The notes under the pieces were generated by a model that saw only the letters and a list, made by a program, of their open reading frames with translations, was not told the origin of the DNA and made no database searches. A program made the translations under genes and the position numbers. Of a stretch of 32,467 bases of DNA, positions 16,122 through 24,822 are shown piece after piece (the first letter of the stretch is position 1; each line of letters starts with the position of its first letter). This DNA comes from RGIG4140 sp045635565 (GTDB lineage Bacteria > Pseudomonadota > Alphaproteobacteria > CAAHEQ01 > UBA3637), in assembly GCA_045635565.1 (NCBI GenBank), contig JAZTVX010000008.1:1-32467 (forward strand). Reading direction: 5' to 3'.

Positions 16122-16580
16122 CTACAATTTCAAATACTTCAAAAAAGCATCGCAACCTTCAACGATATCCCAATAGGTTTCATCAAAGTTACCGGTGTAC
16201 CAAGGGTCTTTGATATTGCGGGGCTTGTTTGCAAAATCTAGTAAGCGGTGGATTTTATTGTCTGTATCTACGCCAACGATAGATTGAATATCCTCTATAT
16301 TATTATCGTCCATCGCTAAGATATAATCATAATATGCATAATCACGTGGTCGAATGCGGCGAGAATAATGTTCTTCAAACGGCACATGCATAGATTTCAA
16401 CATCTTACGCGTACCATAGTGAATACCGGCATGACACATTTCATTATATCCCTCGGTGGCGGCAGAATCTATTTCAAACTTATCAGACAGGCCTTGCTCT
16501 TCAACCATTTGTTTAAAAACAAATTGAGCCATCGGCGACCGACATATATTTCCAAGACACACAAATAAAACTCTTTTCAT
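16122..16580 (-). CDS. Low-molecular-weight protein-tyrosine phosphatase
   Basis: A 152-residue LMW-PTP, class I cysteine phosphatase. MKRVLFVCLGNICRSPMAQFVF opens the protein with the P-loop CLGNICRS (Cys8 nucleophile, Arg14). The general-acid loop is DPWYTGNFDETYWDI near residue 120. Between them are SAATEGYNEMCHAGIHYGTRKML and RRIRPRDYAYYDYILAMDDNN, all typical. The ATG at 16580 is chosen because homologues begin just before the P-loop; ATGs at 16619 and 16598 would extend it and overlap the upstream gene. With the chosen start, 10 bases separate it from the ATPase stop, so it is the last gene of the defence operon. A role in defence or signalling there is inferred from context; a stand-alone housekeeping or capsule-linked role is also possible. 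Confidence 0.9.
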   Translation of the reverse strand: MKRVLFVCLGNICRSPMAQFVFKQMVEEQGLSDKFEIDSAATEGYNEMCHAGIHYGTRKMLKSMHVPFEEHYSRRIRPRDYAYYDYILAMDDNNIEDIQSIVGVDTDNKIHRLLDFANKPRNIKDPWYTGNFDETYWDIVEGCDAFLKYLKL

Positions 16581-16590
16581 TTTCTGTTCA

Positions 16591-19290
16591 CTAATCATTT
16601 TGGGGAAGTTGAAATCCATAAATTAAAGCCCTTTTTCTAAAAGCATCTGAAGCACCTTCTAAAATATCGCAAGTCATTTTATTGGTCTCTATACGATCAA
16701 TAGAACCTCTTTCTTTTATAATCGTTTTATCAACTGTTGCACGGAGTGGTAGTATTAATTCTGCATCGCCAAGAACTGCAATGTTTGGATTATGTGTTAC
16801 AATAATAATTTGTCGACGCTCTTTTGCTCTTCTTAAAATAGGAATAAAAGATTGATAAATAAATTCACCATCTAAATTATCTTCTGGTTGATCAACTATG
16901 AGAGGATAGCAACTATTTGATAAAAGAATAAAACTTAATAGAATAGATTGTTGCTGTCCTAATGACATATTTAAAAATGACTTAACCAAAGGCTTAGTTG
17001 CTCCAGGTATAATTTTAGAAACAATTATTTTTGGTGTATCACTAACTTGTTGTTCTTCTAATTCAAAAATTATTTTTTCATCACCCAGTTTATTTACAAT
17101 TTCTAAAGCTTCATCAGTTGTAAAGGTTCTTGTTTCATTGTTAGTAATATTATGTATAGTATTAACATCTTTTTCTTTTATAACTTTAATAAGTGAGGAT
17201 AACCCGAGCTCTTCTACCAATATTGATGCCTTACAAACCTGTGAAGTTCTCCACGACATTGTTTTCTTTATTAGTTCTACTGTTTTGGGTGAATAATTTT
17301 GCTCTCTGTATTTAAGCGAAACACTTAAATCATTCAAATTATCTTTTAATAATTTGGATGTTATTTGGGCATAAGATTTTCTTTTTTGAGATATTTGTTT
17401 ACGTATATTATCTAATTCTTCTATAATTATTTGCCTATTTTCTCTCAATTTTTTGATACACTCATTGTATCCATTAAGCTGTATTAATTGATTTTTCAAT
17501 GACGTTTGTTGAGATATTAATTTTGAAATACTGGATAAGTCAGTAATACCGGCTTTTATTGCAGTTTCTTTCTTCTGAGAAATTAATTGTTTTAATTTGT
17601 TTTCCCGTTCTGTCCATTTGCCAAAGATTGTATTCAAAGGTTCTTTATATTTTTGCATATTTAAATGTAACTCAGAAAAGAATTTTCTAATTTCCTTTTC
17701 GATTAACACTACTTGCTCGGAAATTTCTTTGACTTCTGTTTTTTCCAGTAAAAGATCTTGAGTAAACAGTTGATTAAGAGCAGAAAAAGATTCGTCTATA
17801 TTTTCTTGTAATTCGATTGATAATATATTTTTAAGATGATTAATTATATCTTTCTTGAAGAGATCCTCCTGAGTTAAATCTTGCTCTAATTTTATAATTT
17901 CTTTTAACTGGAGATCCGAAATAGTTTTAAGTTTTGTTTCTATTTCTTTTAATTGCTGAGGAACTGCTATAAGTGGTTGTACCAGTTTACACTGAGATAA
18001 TAACGCATTTTTATTATCTTTTAGTTCTTCAATTTTTGCCAGTTCTTCATTTATTAAATTTTCAAAATCGATAAAGGAGTCTAGAAATTTTATCAAATTG
18101 GACGGATCTTTATCAATATCTGAAACAATTTTTGAGGTATCACCTTGACCAAATGTTTCAAGACAGAAACCACAAAATTTTTCTGAAGATGATAAGTTAT
18201 TTATATCATGATATTTCAGACGTGATAAATAAGTTTTATTATTTAGTTCATCCTGCCATATATAATTTATATCTTCTGGCCAAATTTCTGTATCAATTCT
18301 AGTAGAATCAAAACGATTTTTATCTAAACATCTAACAGTATCAAAAATTGTCGATTTACCTGTTCCTCTTCCACCAATAATACAATTAAGATTTTTACTA
18401 AACTTAATTTCTTGATTATTCAGAATACCCCCAATATATTTAATCCCATAAATGAAAGGTATACTTTCAGGTATTTCATCTTCTATTCGTATTCTTGAAT
18501 CATTTTCCATAAATGCATGTTTTAACGAAGAAAACGTTAGGTCATCCATTTTTATTCTTGTGATTCTTTTATTACCCAATGCGTTTTTACCAAAGCTTTC
18601 AAGTGAATGAGCGTCAGAAAACATAACACGCGCTAAAAATTGCCTTTTTCCAATATTAAGATTTTCTATTCTTTGTTTTGCAATATTTTTTCTTCTAGAA
18701 TCTGCATCTTTATCGCAAAAATAAACTTCGGATGTCTGTTCTTTTACCTCAAAGGCCACAATTTTAGGATGTTTTAGTATATCCAGAATATAGTTTTGGT
18801 TAATATTATCGGAATTCTCTAATAGTCCTTTGGGTTTATCAATATGAGCCAAAATAGCAAATGCTTTATCATAATTTTTTAGCTTTTCTAAACACTCAAA
18901 CATCCCTGTATTACATCTGGTTTCTTTATTAGTTTCTACTATAATTGAGAGAGAGCACATAAATTTATTTAAGTCTTCATATTTTTCAAAATACGTTAAC
19001 AAATGTCCTTGTGGCGTTGAAAGTTCTACTCCTGGAACTAATAACATTCCATTTTCTTTTCCCTTATTATATAAGTATTGTAAGTTATCAATATTATTAT
19101 GGTTAGTAATGGATAATATTTTTATATTCTCATTTTTTGCTTTAGAAATTAAATTATCTAATGTCATTTTATCATCTGTAACACAAGGGGACGATCCATA
19201 TAGATGGATGTGTAAATCTGCTCTATAAAATTCTGCCCCGCAATTTTTTGAATTTATATCAAATAAAAGATCTTCGCAAGCTTTTTTCAT
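16591..19290 (-). CDS. PHP-domain / SMC-like ATPase fusion (TrlF-type)
   Basis: An 899-residue protein joining a metal-dependent phosphoesterase to an ABC/SMC-like ATPase. The N-terminal PHP domain (about 20-270) shows DLHIHLYG (His27, His29), LSITNHNN, VPGVELST, LAHIDKP and MFSDAHS, the expected metal ligands. The Walker A GGRGTGKST is at residues 306-314. A long Lys/Glu/Gln-rich coiled-coil arm runs from about 400 to 720. A signature-like LGQQQS precedes the Walker B LIVDQPEDNLD (Asp800), and IIIVTHNPNIAVLGDA is the H-loop. This layout matches TrlF-type or RecF-like nuclease ATPases found beside type I R-M genes. It probably acts on DNA or tRNA as an anti-phage effector (inference). It is more AT-rich than hsdR and follows it after 47 bases. 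Confidence 0.85.
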   Translation of the reverse strand: MKKACEDLLFDINSKNCGAEFYRADLHIHLYGSSPCVTDDKMTLDNLISKAKNENIKILSITNHNNIDNLQYLYNKGKENGMLLVPGVELSTPQGHLLTYFEKYEDLNKFMCSLSIIVETNKETRCNTGMFECLEKLKNYDKAFAILAHIDKPKGLLENSDNINQNYILDILKHPKIVAFEVKEQTSEVYFCDKDADSRRKNIAKQRIENLNIGKRQFLARVMFSDAHSLESFGKNALGNKRITRIKMDDLTFSSLKHAFMENDSRIRIEDEIPESIPFIYGIKYIGGILNNQEIKFSKNLNCIIGGRGTGKSTIFDTVRCLDKNRFDSTRIDTEIWPEDINYIWQDELNNKTYLSRLKYHDINNLSSSEKFCGFCLETFGQGDTSKIVSDIDKDPSNLIKFLDSFIDFENLINEELAKIEELKDNKNALLSQCKLVQPLIAVPQQLKEIETKLKTISDLQLKEIIKLEQDLTQEDLFKKDIINHLKNILSIELQENIDESFSALNQLFTQDLLLEKTEVKEISEQVVLIEKEIRKFFSELHLNMQKYKEPLNTIFGKWTERENKLKQLISQKKETAIKAGITDLSSISKLISQQTSLKNQLIQLNGYNECIKKLRENRQIIIEELDNIRKQISQKRKSYAQITSKLLKDNLNDLSVSLKYREQNYSPKTVELIKKTMSWRTSQVCKASILVEELGLSSLIKVIKEKDVNTIHNITNNETRTFTTDEALEIVNKLGDEKIIFELEEQQVSDTPKIIVSKIIPGATKPLVKSFLNMSLGQQQSILLSFILLSNSCYPLIVDQPEDNLDGEFIYQSFIPILRRAKERRQIIIVTHNPNIAVLGDAELILPLRATVDKTIIKERGSIDRIETNKMTCDILEGASDAFRKRALIYGFQLPQND

Positions 19291-19337
19291 AAACTAATCC
19301 CTTTCAGTTCACCTTCATAAATATCACATTTCTTTAC

Positions 19338-21632
19338 CTACGCCGCTTTCTTATACAGATACTGTTGGAAGGTGCAGAACATTGAGCGGATTTCATCCGG
19401 TTTGCCAAGTTCCTGCAAGGCGTTCATCGGCGAACCATATTTCAAGTTGACCAGTTTACCAATTCTCTCGTCATCAAGCTCGGATATACCTTCTTTAACA
19501 TACTGCTGTAATACAAATTCAATAAAGGCGAACTGTCTTGCCGCATAGTTATCCATAACATAAAACTTGCATTGGTCTGCTCTTTCGCTTCTTGTCATCA
19601 TATCATTGCAGAATTCCGCTAAGAAGCTTAAAACATCAAACACATCATTATTTTCGGCATTTAAAGCTTTCTGAATATACTTAAATGTCTCTCGGTTACA
19701 GCCGCGTTCGGCAAAACGTTTGAGCAATGTCTTTCTGGTTATCGGGTCAAGCCATACTTGGCGTAATTCTTCTTCCGTCTTAAAGAAGTTTGGCATCTGT
19801 CCGACCAGTCTTTCAATAAATTCTTTGGCACTGATAGGTTTGCCCAAGTCTTTATCATAGAAGGTTGTTCCATCATCAAAAATTTTTACTTCACGACCTT
19901 TACCTAATTTAATCTTAGTTATTTTTTTAGGTTCCGGAGTTTCACCACCATTGCCATTTCCGCCGTTACCTCCTTGACCGCCTTTACCACCATTGCCACC
20001 GCTAGGCTTTCCGGTATATTCTGTCGGTCCGTCCCATTCTTTATCTTCAAAGTTCTTGGAAGCGCCCACAAAATCATAAATTGTGAAATAGTCTTTATCT
20101 TCGCAAACTCTGGTTCCTCTACCGATAATCTGTTTAAATTCAATCATTGAGTTCACCGGCCGGAGCAAAACGATGTTTTTTACCTGAATAGCGTCCACTC
20201 CGGTAGAAAGCTTTTGTGATGTGGTTAAAATGGTTGGGATAGTTTTTGACGTATCTTGGAATTGCCGCAAAAACATCTCTCCACGTGCGCCATCATCTGC
20301 AGTCACGCGCACACAATAGTTTGGGTTAGTGCTTGCGGTTTTATATTGGTTTATCATATCTCTAATTAAACCGGCGTGCGTCTGTGTGGCGCAAAAGACA
20401 AGTGTTTTATTGTTTTGATTGATTTCATCCATAAACTTTTTAACCCGCTCAAGCTCCTTATCAACAATAAATACCTCATTGTCCTTATAAGTTTTTTCCG
20501 GGTCAATTTCCCCGTCAACATCATCAGAGGCATTATACTGATATTCGTCAAAGTTTGTGCTTAGGTTTCTAACCCTAAACGGTGTTAAAAAACCGTCATT
20601 TATGCCTTGTTTTAATGAGTATGTATAAACCGGCTCGCCAAAATATTTATAAGTGTCCACATTATCTTTGCGTTTTGGTGTAGCTGTTAAACCTAAGTGA
20701 ACGGCGCAATCAAAATAGTTCAAAATCTCGCGCCAATTACTTTCATCATTAGCCCCACCGCGATGACATTCATCAATAATCACCAAATCAAAAAAGTCTT
20801 TCGGATATTGCCCAAAATATGGCTTTTCGCCGCTCATAAAGGTTTGGAAGATGGTGAAGAATATGCTTTGCGCATCCGGTACTCTACCATTTTTCTTAAT
20901 ATCCGCCGGCGTAATTCGGGCAAGTGAATTGAGCGGAAAAGCCTGAAAAGCGTTAAAAGCTTGGTCGGCTAATATGTTCCGGTCGGCTAAAAACAACACG
21001 CGAGGCAAGCGGTCGCCGATGTTTTTAATATTCCACTTTGCCTGCATCAGTTTCCACACAATTTGGAAAGCAATACAGGTTTTGCCGGTTCCGGTAGCAA
21101 GGGTTAATAAAATTCTTGGCTTTCCTTCGCTTAATGCTTTTATCGTGGCGTTGATAGCATTTTCTTGATAGTAGCGCAGCTCAAACTGCCCATCTGTCTT
21201 AGATGGAATAGCAGAAAGCAGATTAAAAATCTTGTTGTCTTGGCTGTATGTCATCTGCCAGAGTTCTTCCGGAGATGGATAAGCATTAACTTGCTGTTCC
21301 TTGCCGGTTTCCATATCTATTTGGTAGATTTCTGTGCCATTTGTGGCATAAGTAAAGCGAATATTTAAGAGTTCGGCATATTGTTTGGCTTGCGCTACGC
21401 CATCGGTATAAGAGCGAGAAGATTTTTTGGCTTCTACCACCGCTAATTTAACATTTTTGTAAATAAGCACATAATCGGCACTTAGCTTCGGTGCGCGAGC
21501 GTTCATGCCGATAATTTTACCCTTAGAGATAGGATATTCCCGACGAACGATTACATTGTCGCCGGTTTTCCAACCGCACTCTATTAACTTAGGGTTTATC
21601 AGTTCTTCTCTGGTATCAGCTTCAGAAACCAT
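19338..21632 (-). CDS. hsdR: Type I restriction endonuclease subunit R
   Basis: The motor and nuclease subunit of a type I R-M complex: it translocates DNA by ATP hydrolysis and cuts far from unmethylated sites. The 764 residues hold an N-terminal PD-ExK-like nuclease (Asp53, Glu67-x-Lys69 in LSADYVLIYKNVKLAVVEAKK). A superfamily 2 helicase follows: Walker A TGTGKT at 180-185, DECH at 287-290, GLTATPKR, VFCATQTHA and IIGRGTR. A Gly/Asn-only linker (about 541-565) then leads to the C-terminal EcoEI-type helical domain (about 590-764), which docks on the methylase. The length fits the EcoEI/type IB subgroup, shorter than EcoKI HsdR. Its start ATG shares one base with the hsdS stop (TAATG). Confidence 0.95.
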   Translation of the reverse strand: MVSEADTREELINPKLIECGWKTGDNVIVRREYPISKGKIIGMNARAPKLSADYVLIYKNVKLAVVEAKKSSRSYTDGVAQAKQYAELLNIRFTYATNGTEIYQIDMETGKEQQVNAYPSPEELWQMTYSQDNKIFNLLSAIPSKTDGQFELRYYQENAINATIKALSEGKPRILLTLATGTGKTCIAFQIVWKLMQAKWNIKNIGDRLPRVLFLADRNILADQAFNAFQAFPLNSLARITPADIKKNGRVPDAQSIFFTIFQTFMSGEKPYFGQYPKDFFDLVIIDECHRGGANDESNWREILNYFDCAVHLGLTATPKRKDNVDTYKYFGEPVYTYSLKQGINDGFLTPFRVRNLSTNFDEYQYNASDDVDGEIDPEKTYKDNEVFIVDKELERVKKFMDEINQNNKTLVFCATQTHAGLIRDMINQYKTASTNPNYCVRVTADDGARGEMFLRQFQDTSKTIPTILTTSQKLSTGVDAIQVKNIVLLRPVNSMIEFKQIIGRGTRVCEDKDYFTIYDFVGASKNFEDKEWDGPTEYTGKPSGGNGGKGGQGGNGGNGNGGETPEPKKITKIKLGKGREVKIFDDGTTFYDKDLGKPISAKEFIERLVGQMPNFFKTEEELRQVWLDPITRKTLLKRFAERGCNRETFKYIQKALNAENNDVFDVLSFLAEFCNDMMTRSERADQCKFYVMDNYAARQFAFIEFVLQQYVKEGISELDDERIGKLVNLKYGSPMNALQELGKPDEIRSMFCTFQQYLYKKAA

Positions 21633-22762
21633 TATAGTTCTCCTCTAAATGCTTTTTGCAATATAGATTGTTTTAATTCATCAAGGGCTTTGATTTTTTT
21701 AGTATATATTGCTTCAAGCTTAGCAATATTTTTTCTCATAGAATCTAATTTTATCACAATTTTATCTTGAGTTGATTTATCAGGAAACGGAAAATATTGT
21801 CCTTCAAAGGTACCAAGATTGATGTTATCTTGAGCACTTCCTTTACCCTCTGCTTGTAGTACGGACTTAAATGACTGCAGTAGATATTCTACATAATCAA
21901 TATTGGTCTTTAAATTATCAAAAACACATCCTATAACACTATCAGGAAAACAAGAATCAAATGTTAATACTCCGGTTTCTGCAATATTAGCCGCAATTGT
22001 TATGCATAAAGTGCCTTTGGGCCACAACTTGCTTTGTGCTAAACCAACTTCGTTATATGTCTGGGAATATTTTGTAATGAAGTGATTACAATTTCTTATA
22101 TCGCCAGTCTGTATAAATGGATATTTTCCGCCATAGAGCTTTTTATCATTTCTTGGTCTATGTCGTGAGCGTCCACGCCCAAAATCAACTGCAACTTCAC
22201 TAAGTTTTTTCTTTTCCCAATCCTTTTTATTCACGAGTATTGAGGTTAAATAACTTTCAAACAGCTCTTTTGCATTCTTTAGATTGGTTTCGGCTATGAT
22301 TTTGGCTTTATCTATCGCTTCAAAGACTTTATCCAACTTCGCCACAATCCTCTCTTGCTCAGGTAATGGGGGATAGCTAATTATAAAATCCTTAAAATTA
22401 CCAATTTTTATATAATTTGTTGCAGAACCATATTGCTTATCAGAGTTAGCTTTTTTCCAATAAAGTAATAAGAAATAATAAAGGTATGAAACATTAATAT
22501 GTTTTATATTACTTGCCACATATGTTCGCTGATAGGCATCAAATTTACCACTATAACGATATACATCTCCTACATTTGCACCATTTCCAGGAAATATTAG
22601 GCAATCGCCACAATATCTAAAAGTATTACATAATAATGGTTCCGATGCACAGGTATAAAATTTGTATAAACCAGATTCTACAGAATGATTTGCATCCCAT
22701 TTTCCTGTGGTTATTTCAGCAATATCATATAAACTTTTTTCTTCCCAACCTTGAGGTATCAT
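21632..22762 (-). CDS. hsdS: Type I R-M specificity subunit S
   Basis: Sets the DNA target of both methylation and restriction. The 376 residues are two target-recognition domains in tandem. The first (about 1-150) begins IPQGWEEKSLYDIAEITTGK and ends in FIISYPPLPEQERIVAKLD, the standard conserved turn. A helical spacer follows (about 150-180), then the second domain (DWEKKKLSEVAVDFGRGRSRHRPRN) ending in FPFPDKSTQDKIVIKLD. A C-terminal coiled coil (LEAIYTKKIKALDELKQSILQKAFRGEL) ends in the typical QKAFRGEL. Both recognition domains look intact. Its ATG overlaps the stop of the preceding membrane protein by 4 bases (ATGA). Confidence 0.95.
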   Translation of the reverse strand: MIPQGWEEKSLYDIAEITTGKWDANHSVESGLYKFYTCASEPLLCNTFRYCGDCLIFPGNGANVGDVYRYSGKFDAYQRTYVASNIKHINVSYLYYFLLLYWKKANSDKQYGSATNYIKIGNFKDFIISYPPLPEQERIVAKLDKVFEAIDKAKIIAETNLKNAKELFESYLTSILVNKKDWEKKKLSEVAVDFGRGRSRHRPRNDKKLYGGKYPFIQTGDIRNCNHFITKYSQTYNEVGLAQSKLWPKGTLCITIAANIAETGVLTFDSCFPDSVIGCVFDNLKTNIDYVEYLLQSFKSVLQAEGKGSAQDNINLGTFEGQYFPFPDKSTQDKIVIKLDSMRKNIAKLEAIYTKKIKALDELKQSILQKAFRGEL

Positions 22763-23361
22763 AGCTTATCTACCTCCGTTTTGTTAAATTCTTCATTATG
22801 ATCAGCCATATATTCAACTTTTCTAACGGCATCAGCTTTTCTCTTTTTGCTGATATATGCTCTCTGATATTTGATTGGCGTAAAAAGTTTAACAATAAAA
22901 CTGCAAAAATCCTTGAATAAACTAAATAAATTGAAGCATTTATCATTCTCTAAATAGATGTAACTATATAAAATTTCATCTATATTTTGTAGAGTATGAG
23001 CTATTTTTTGCTCAAATTGGTCAATGGTATATTTGCCATTATGGTAGGCATCGGAATAACGCAATAATTTCTTATAGCAGTCTCTCAATTCTTCGGCATC
23101 ATATTCGTTAATTAAATACCTGTAAGTGCTAAATTGTTTGTCAAAAAGCCCAATTTCTTGCTGTATCAACTTTGAAAAATTAAAACTCTTATTTCCTAAA
23201 ACAGAATATATTTTATTAAGACTTTCTCTGATAGGAATAATAAAGCCAGTGTATCGCAAATTAAACATATCTTTTTTTATTTCACGTTCACTGGTGCGCC
23301 ATTGCTGATAAGCGATATATACAGCAACAATCGCTGTAAATGAGGTTATGAACTTTTCCAT
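22759..23361 (-). CDS. Small membrane-anchored protein between hsdM and hsdS
   Basis: A 200-residue protein not part of a standard R-M set. A single N-terminal membrane helix (about 4-20, FITSFTAIVAVYIAYQQW) is followed by a basic flank (TSEREIKKD). A mostly helical cytoplasmic domain comes next (FNLRYTGFIIPIRESLNKIY; YRYLINEYDAEELRDCYKKLLRY; a Leu-rich stretch ending in VKLFTPIKYQRAYISKKRK), and a charged tail ends DKL. The short membrane anchor plus YQQWRTSEREIKKDMFNLR pattern recurs in unnamed bacterial membrane proteins. It overlaps hsdM by 1 base and hsdS by 4, so it is made in step with the R-M subunits. A role in membrane tethering or damage sensing is only an inference. Confidence 0.8.
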   Translation of the reverse strand: MEKFITSFTAIVAVYIAYQQWRTSEREIKKDMFNLRYTGFIIPIRESLNKIYSVLGNKSFNFSKLIQQEIGLFDKQFSTYRYLINEYDAEELRDCYKKLLRYSDAYHNGKYTIDQFEQKIAHTLQNIDEILYSYIYLENDKCFNLFSLFKDFCSFIVKLFTPIKYQRAYISKKRKADAVRKVEYMADHNEEFNKTEVDKL

Positions 23362-24806
23362 TACAGCAACTCCTTAATCTTGGCTAAAATCTCTGAACTT
23401 TCTTTATCTAATCTTTTAATCTCTTGGATAATAGCGGTCGGCTCTCTATATTCAACCTCATCACTCTTGTTCGGATTTTTAACCGATAAATCTAACGTAT
23501 CTGGATTAACATCCTTCAAATCAACGAACCAAGAATTCTCAGTTTCTTTTTGCCCTTTGAAGCACTCTATGAAATCTGCCAAATCATTTTCATTTAAGGG
23601 GTTAGTCTTGCCTAAATTCCGGTCAAGGTTTAGCTGATAATACCAAATTTTCTTGGTTGGTTCGCCTTTTTTGAAAAACAGCACCACCGTTTTTACTCCG
23701 GCAGAAAATACCTTTGCCGGCAAATCTAATACGGCATATAAATTACAGCTTTCTAATAGTTCTCGTCTGACTTCTGTTGCATCACCATTGCTTAAAAAGG
23801 TGTTTTTAATAACCACACCGGCATTGCCTCCGGCTTTGAGGTATTTAATAAAATGCTGAATAAACATATAAGCCGTTTCACTGGTCTTTATCGGAAAGTT
23901 TTGAATGTCCGATTTGCTGGTGGCGGCACCAAACGGCGGATTGGCTAAAATAACATTAAACTGGTCTTTGGTTTGCACCGCCATAATGTTTTCAGAAAGC
24001 GTATCTTTGCGGATAATATTCGGTGCTTCAACCCCATGCAAAATCATATTCATAATAGCAATGATATACGGCAACGGCTTAAATTCTTTACCATAGAGCG
24101 TTTTCTTCTGCAAAGTTTCCATCTCATCAACGGTTAATTGCTTGCTTTCCTTAAGATAATTAAAAGCCTCCACCAAGAAGCCGGCAGAACCGCAAGCGCC
24201 GTCATAAATCTTATCGCCTAGTTTGGGTTGAACAACATTGATAATGGCTCTGATGAGCGGTCTTGGGGTATAATATTCACCACCGTTGCGCCCGCTGTTC
24301 CCCATGTTTTGAATTTTACCTTCGTAAAGTTCAGAAAGCTCGTGCTTTTCTTCCGAGGTTTGAAAACGCATTTCCTGCATAATATTGATAACAGTACGCA
24401 AAATATAGCCATCATTGATTTTGTTTCTTAATTCGCTGAAAATAACCCCGATTTTGTATTCCAAAGTATCTGCCGCTTCCGCTAATTCCTTAAAATGCGC
24501 CAAATAAGGCCATAACTTATCCCTGACGAAGTTGACTAAGTCATCACCGGTCATAGCTTTGTGATAATCAAGCTTGCCATCAGCAGTTTTAGGATACGCC
24601 CAACTGCTCCAAGTGTAATTCTCGTCAATAATCGGGGTATATTTTTTGCCGTTAAGCTCGGCTTCCATTGCCCGATTGTTTTCCAAATCTTCCAGATATT
24701 TCAAGAACAACAGCCACGAAGTCTGCTCAATATAATCCATTTCGGTTGAGCAGCCGGCGTCTTTGTGCAACTCATTATCAATATTCTTAAAACTTTGTTC
24801 AAACAT
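23361..24806 (-). CDS. hsdM: Type I R-M N6-adenine methyltransferase subunit M
   Basis: Methylates adenine in the target set by HsdS, using S-adenosylmethionine. The 481 residues include the N-terminal HsdM helical domain (about 1-140, SFKNIDNELHKDAGCSTEMDYIEQTSWLLFLKYL). The SAM-binding motif I is DGACGSAGFL (Asp202), and the catalytic motif IV is ILANPPFG with NPPF at 289-292. Motifs around GNAGVVIKNTFLS and VLDLPAKVFSAGVKTVVLFFKKG are also typical. The length and motif order fit the EcoEI group and match the HsdR type. GAGGA precedes the ATG. It follows the AlbA_2 gene after 16 bases and shares one base with the next gene. Confidence 0.96.
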   Translation of the reverse strand: MFEQSFKNIDNELHKDAGCSTEMDYIEQTSWLLFLKYLEDLENNRAMEAELNGKKYTPIIDENYTWSSWAYPKTADGKLDYHKAMTGDDLVNFVRDKLWPYLAHFKELAEAADTLEYKIGVIFSELRNKINDGYILRTVINIMQEMRFQTSEEKHELSELYEGKIQNMGNSGRNGGEYYTPRPLIRAIINVVQPKLGDKIYDGACGSAGFLVEAFNYLKESKQLTVDEMETLQKKTLYGKEFKPLPYIIAIMNMILHGVEAPNIIRKDTLSENIMAVQTKDQFNVILANPPFGAATSKSDIQNFPIKTSETAYMFIQHFIKYLKAGGNAGVVIKNTFLSNGDATEVRRELLESCNLYAVLDLPAKVFSAGVKTVVLFFKKGEPTKKIWYYQLNLDRNLGKTNPLNENDLADFIECFKGQKETENSWFVDLKDVNPDTLDLSVKNPNKSDEVEYREPTAIIQEIKRLDKESSEILAKIKELL

Positions 24807-24822
24807 ATTATATCCTCTAGTA

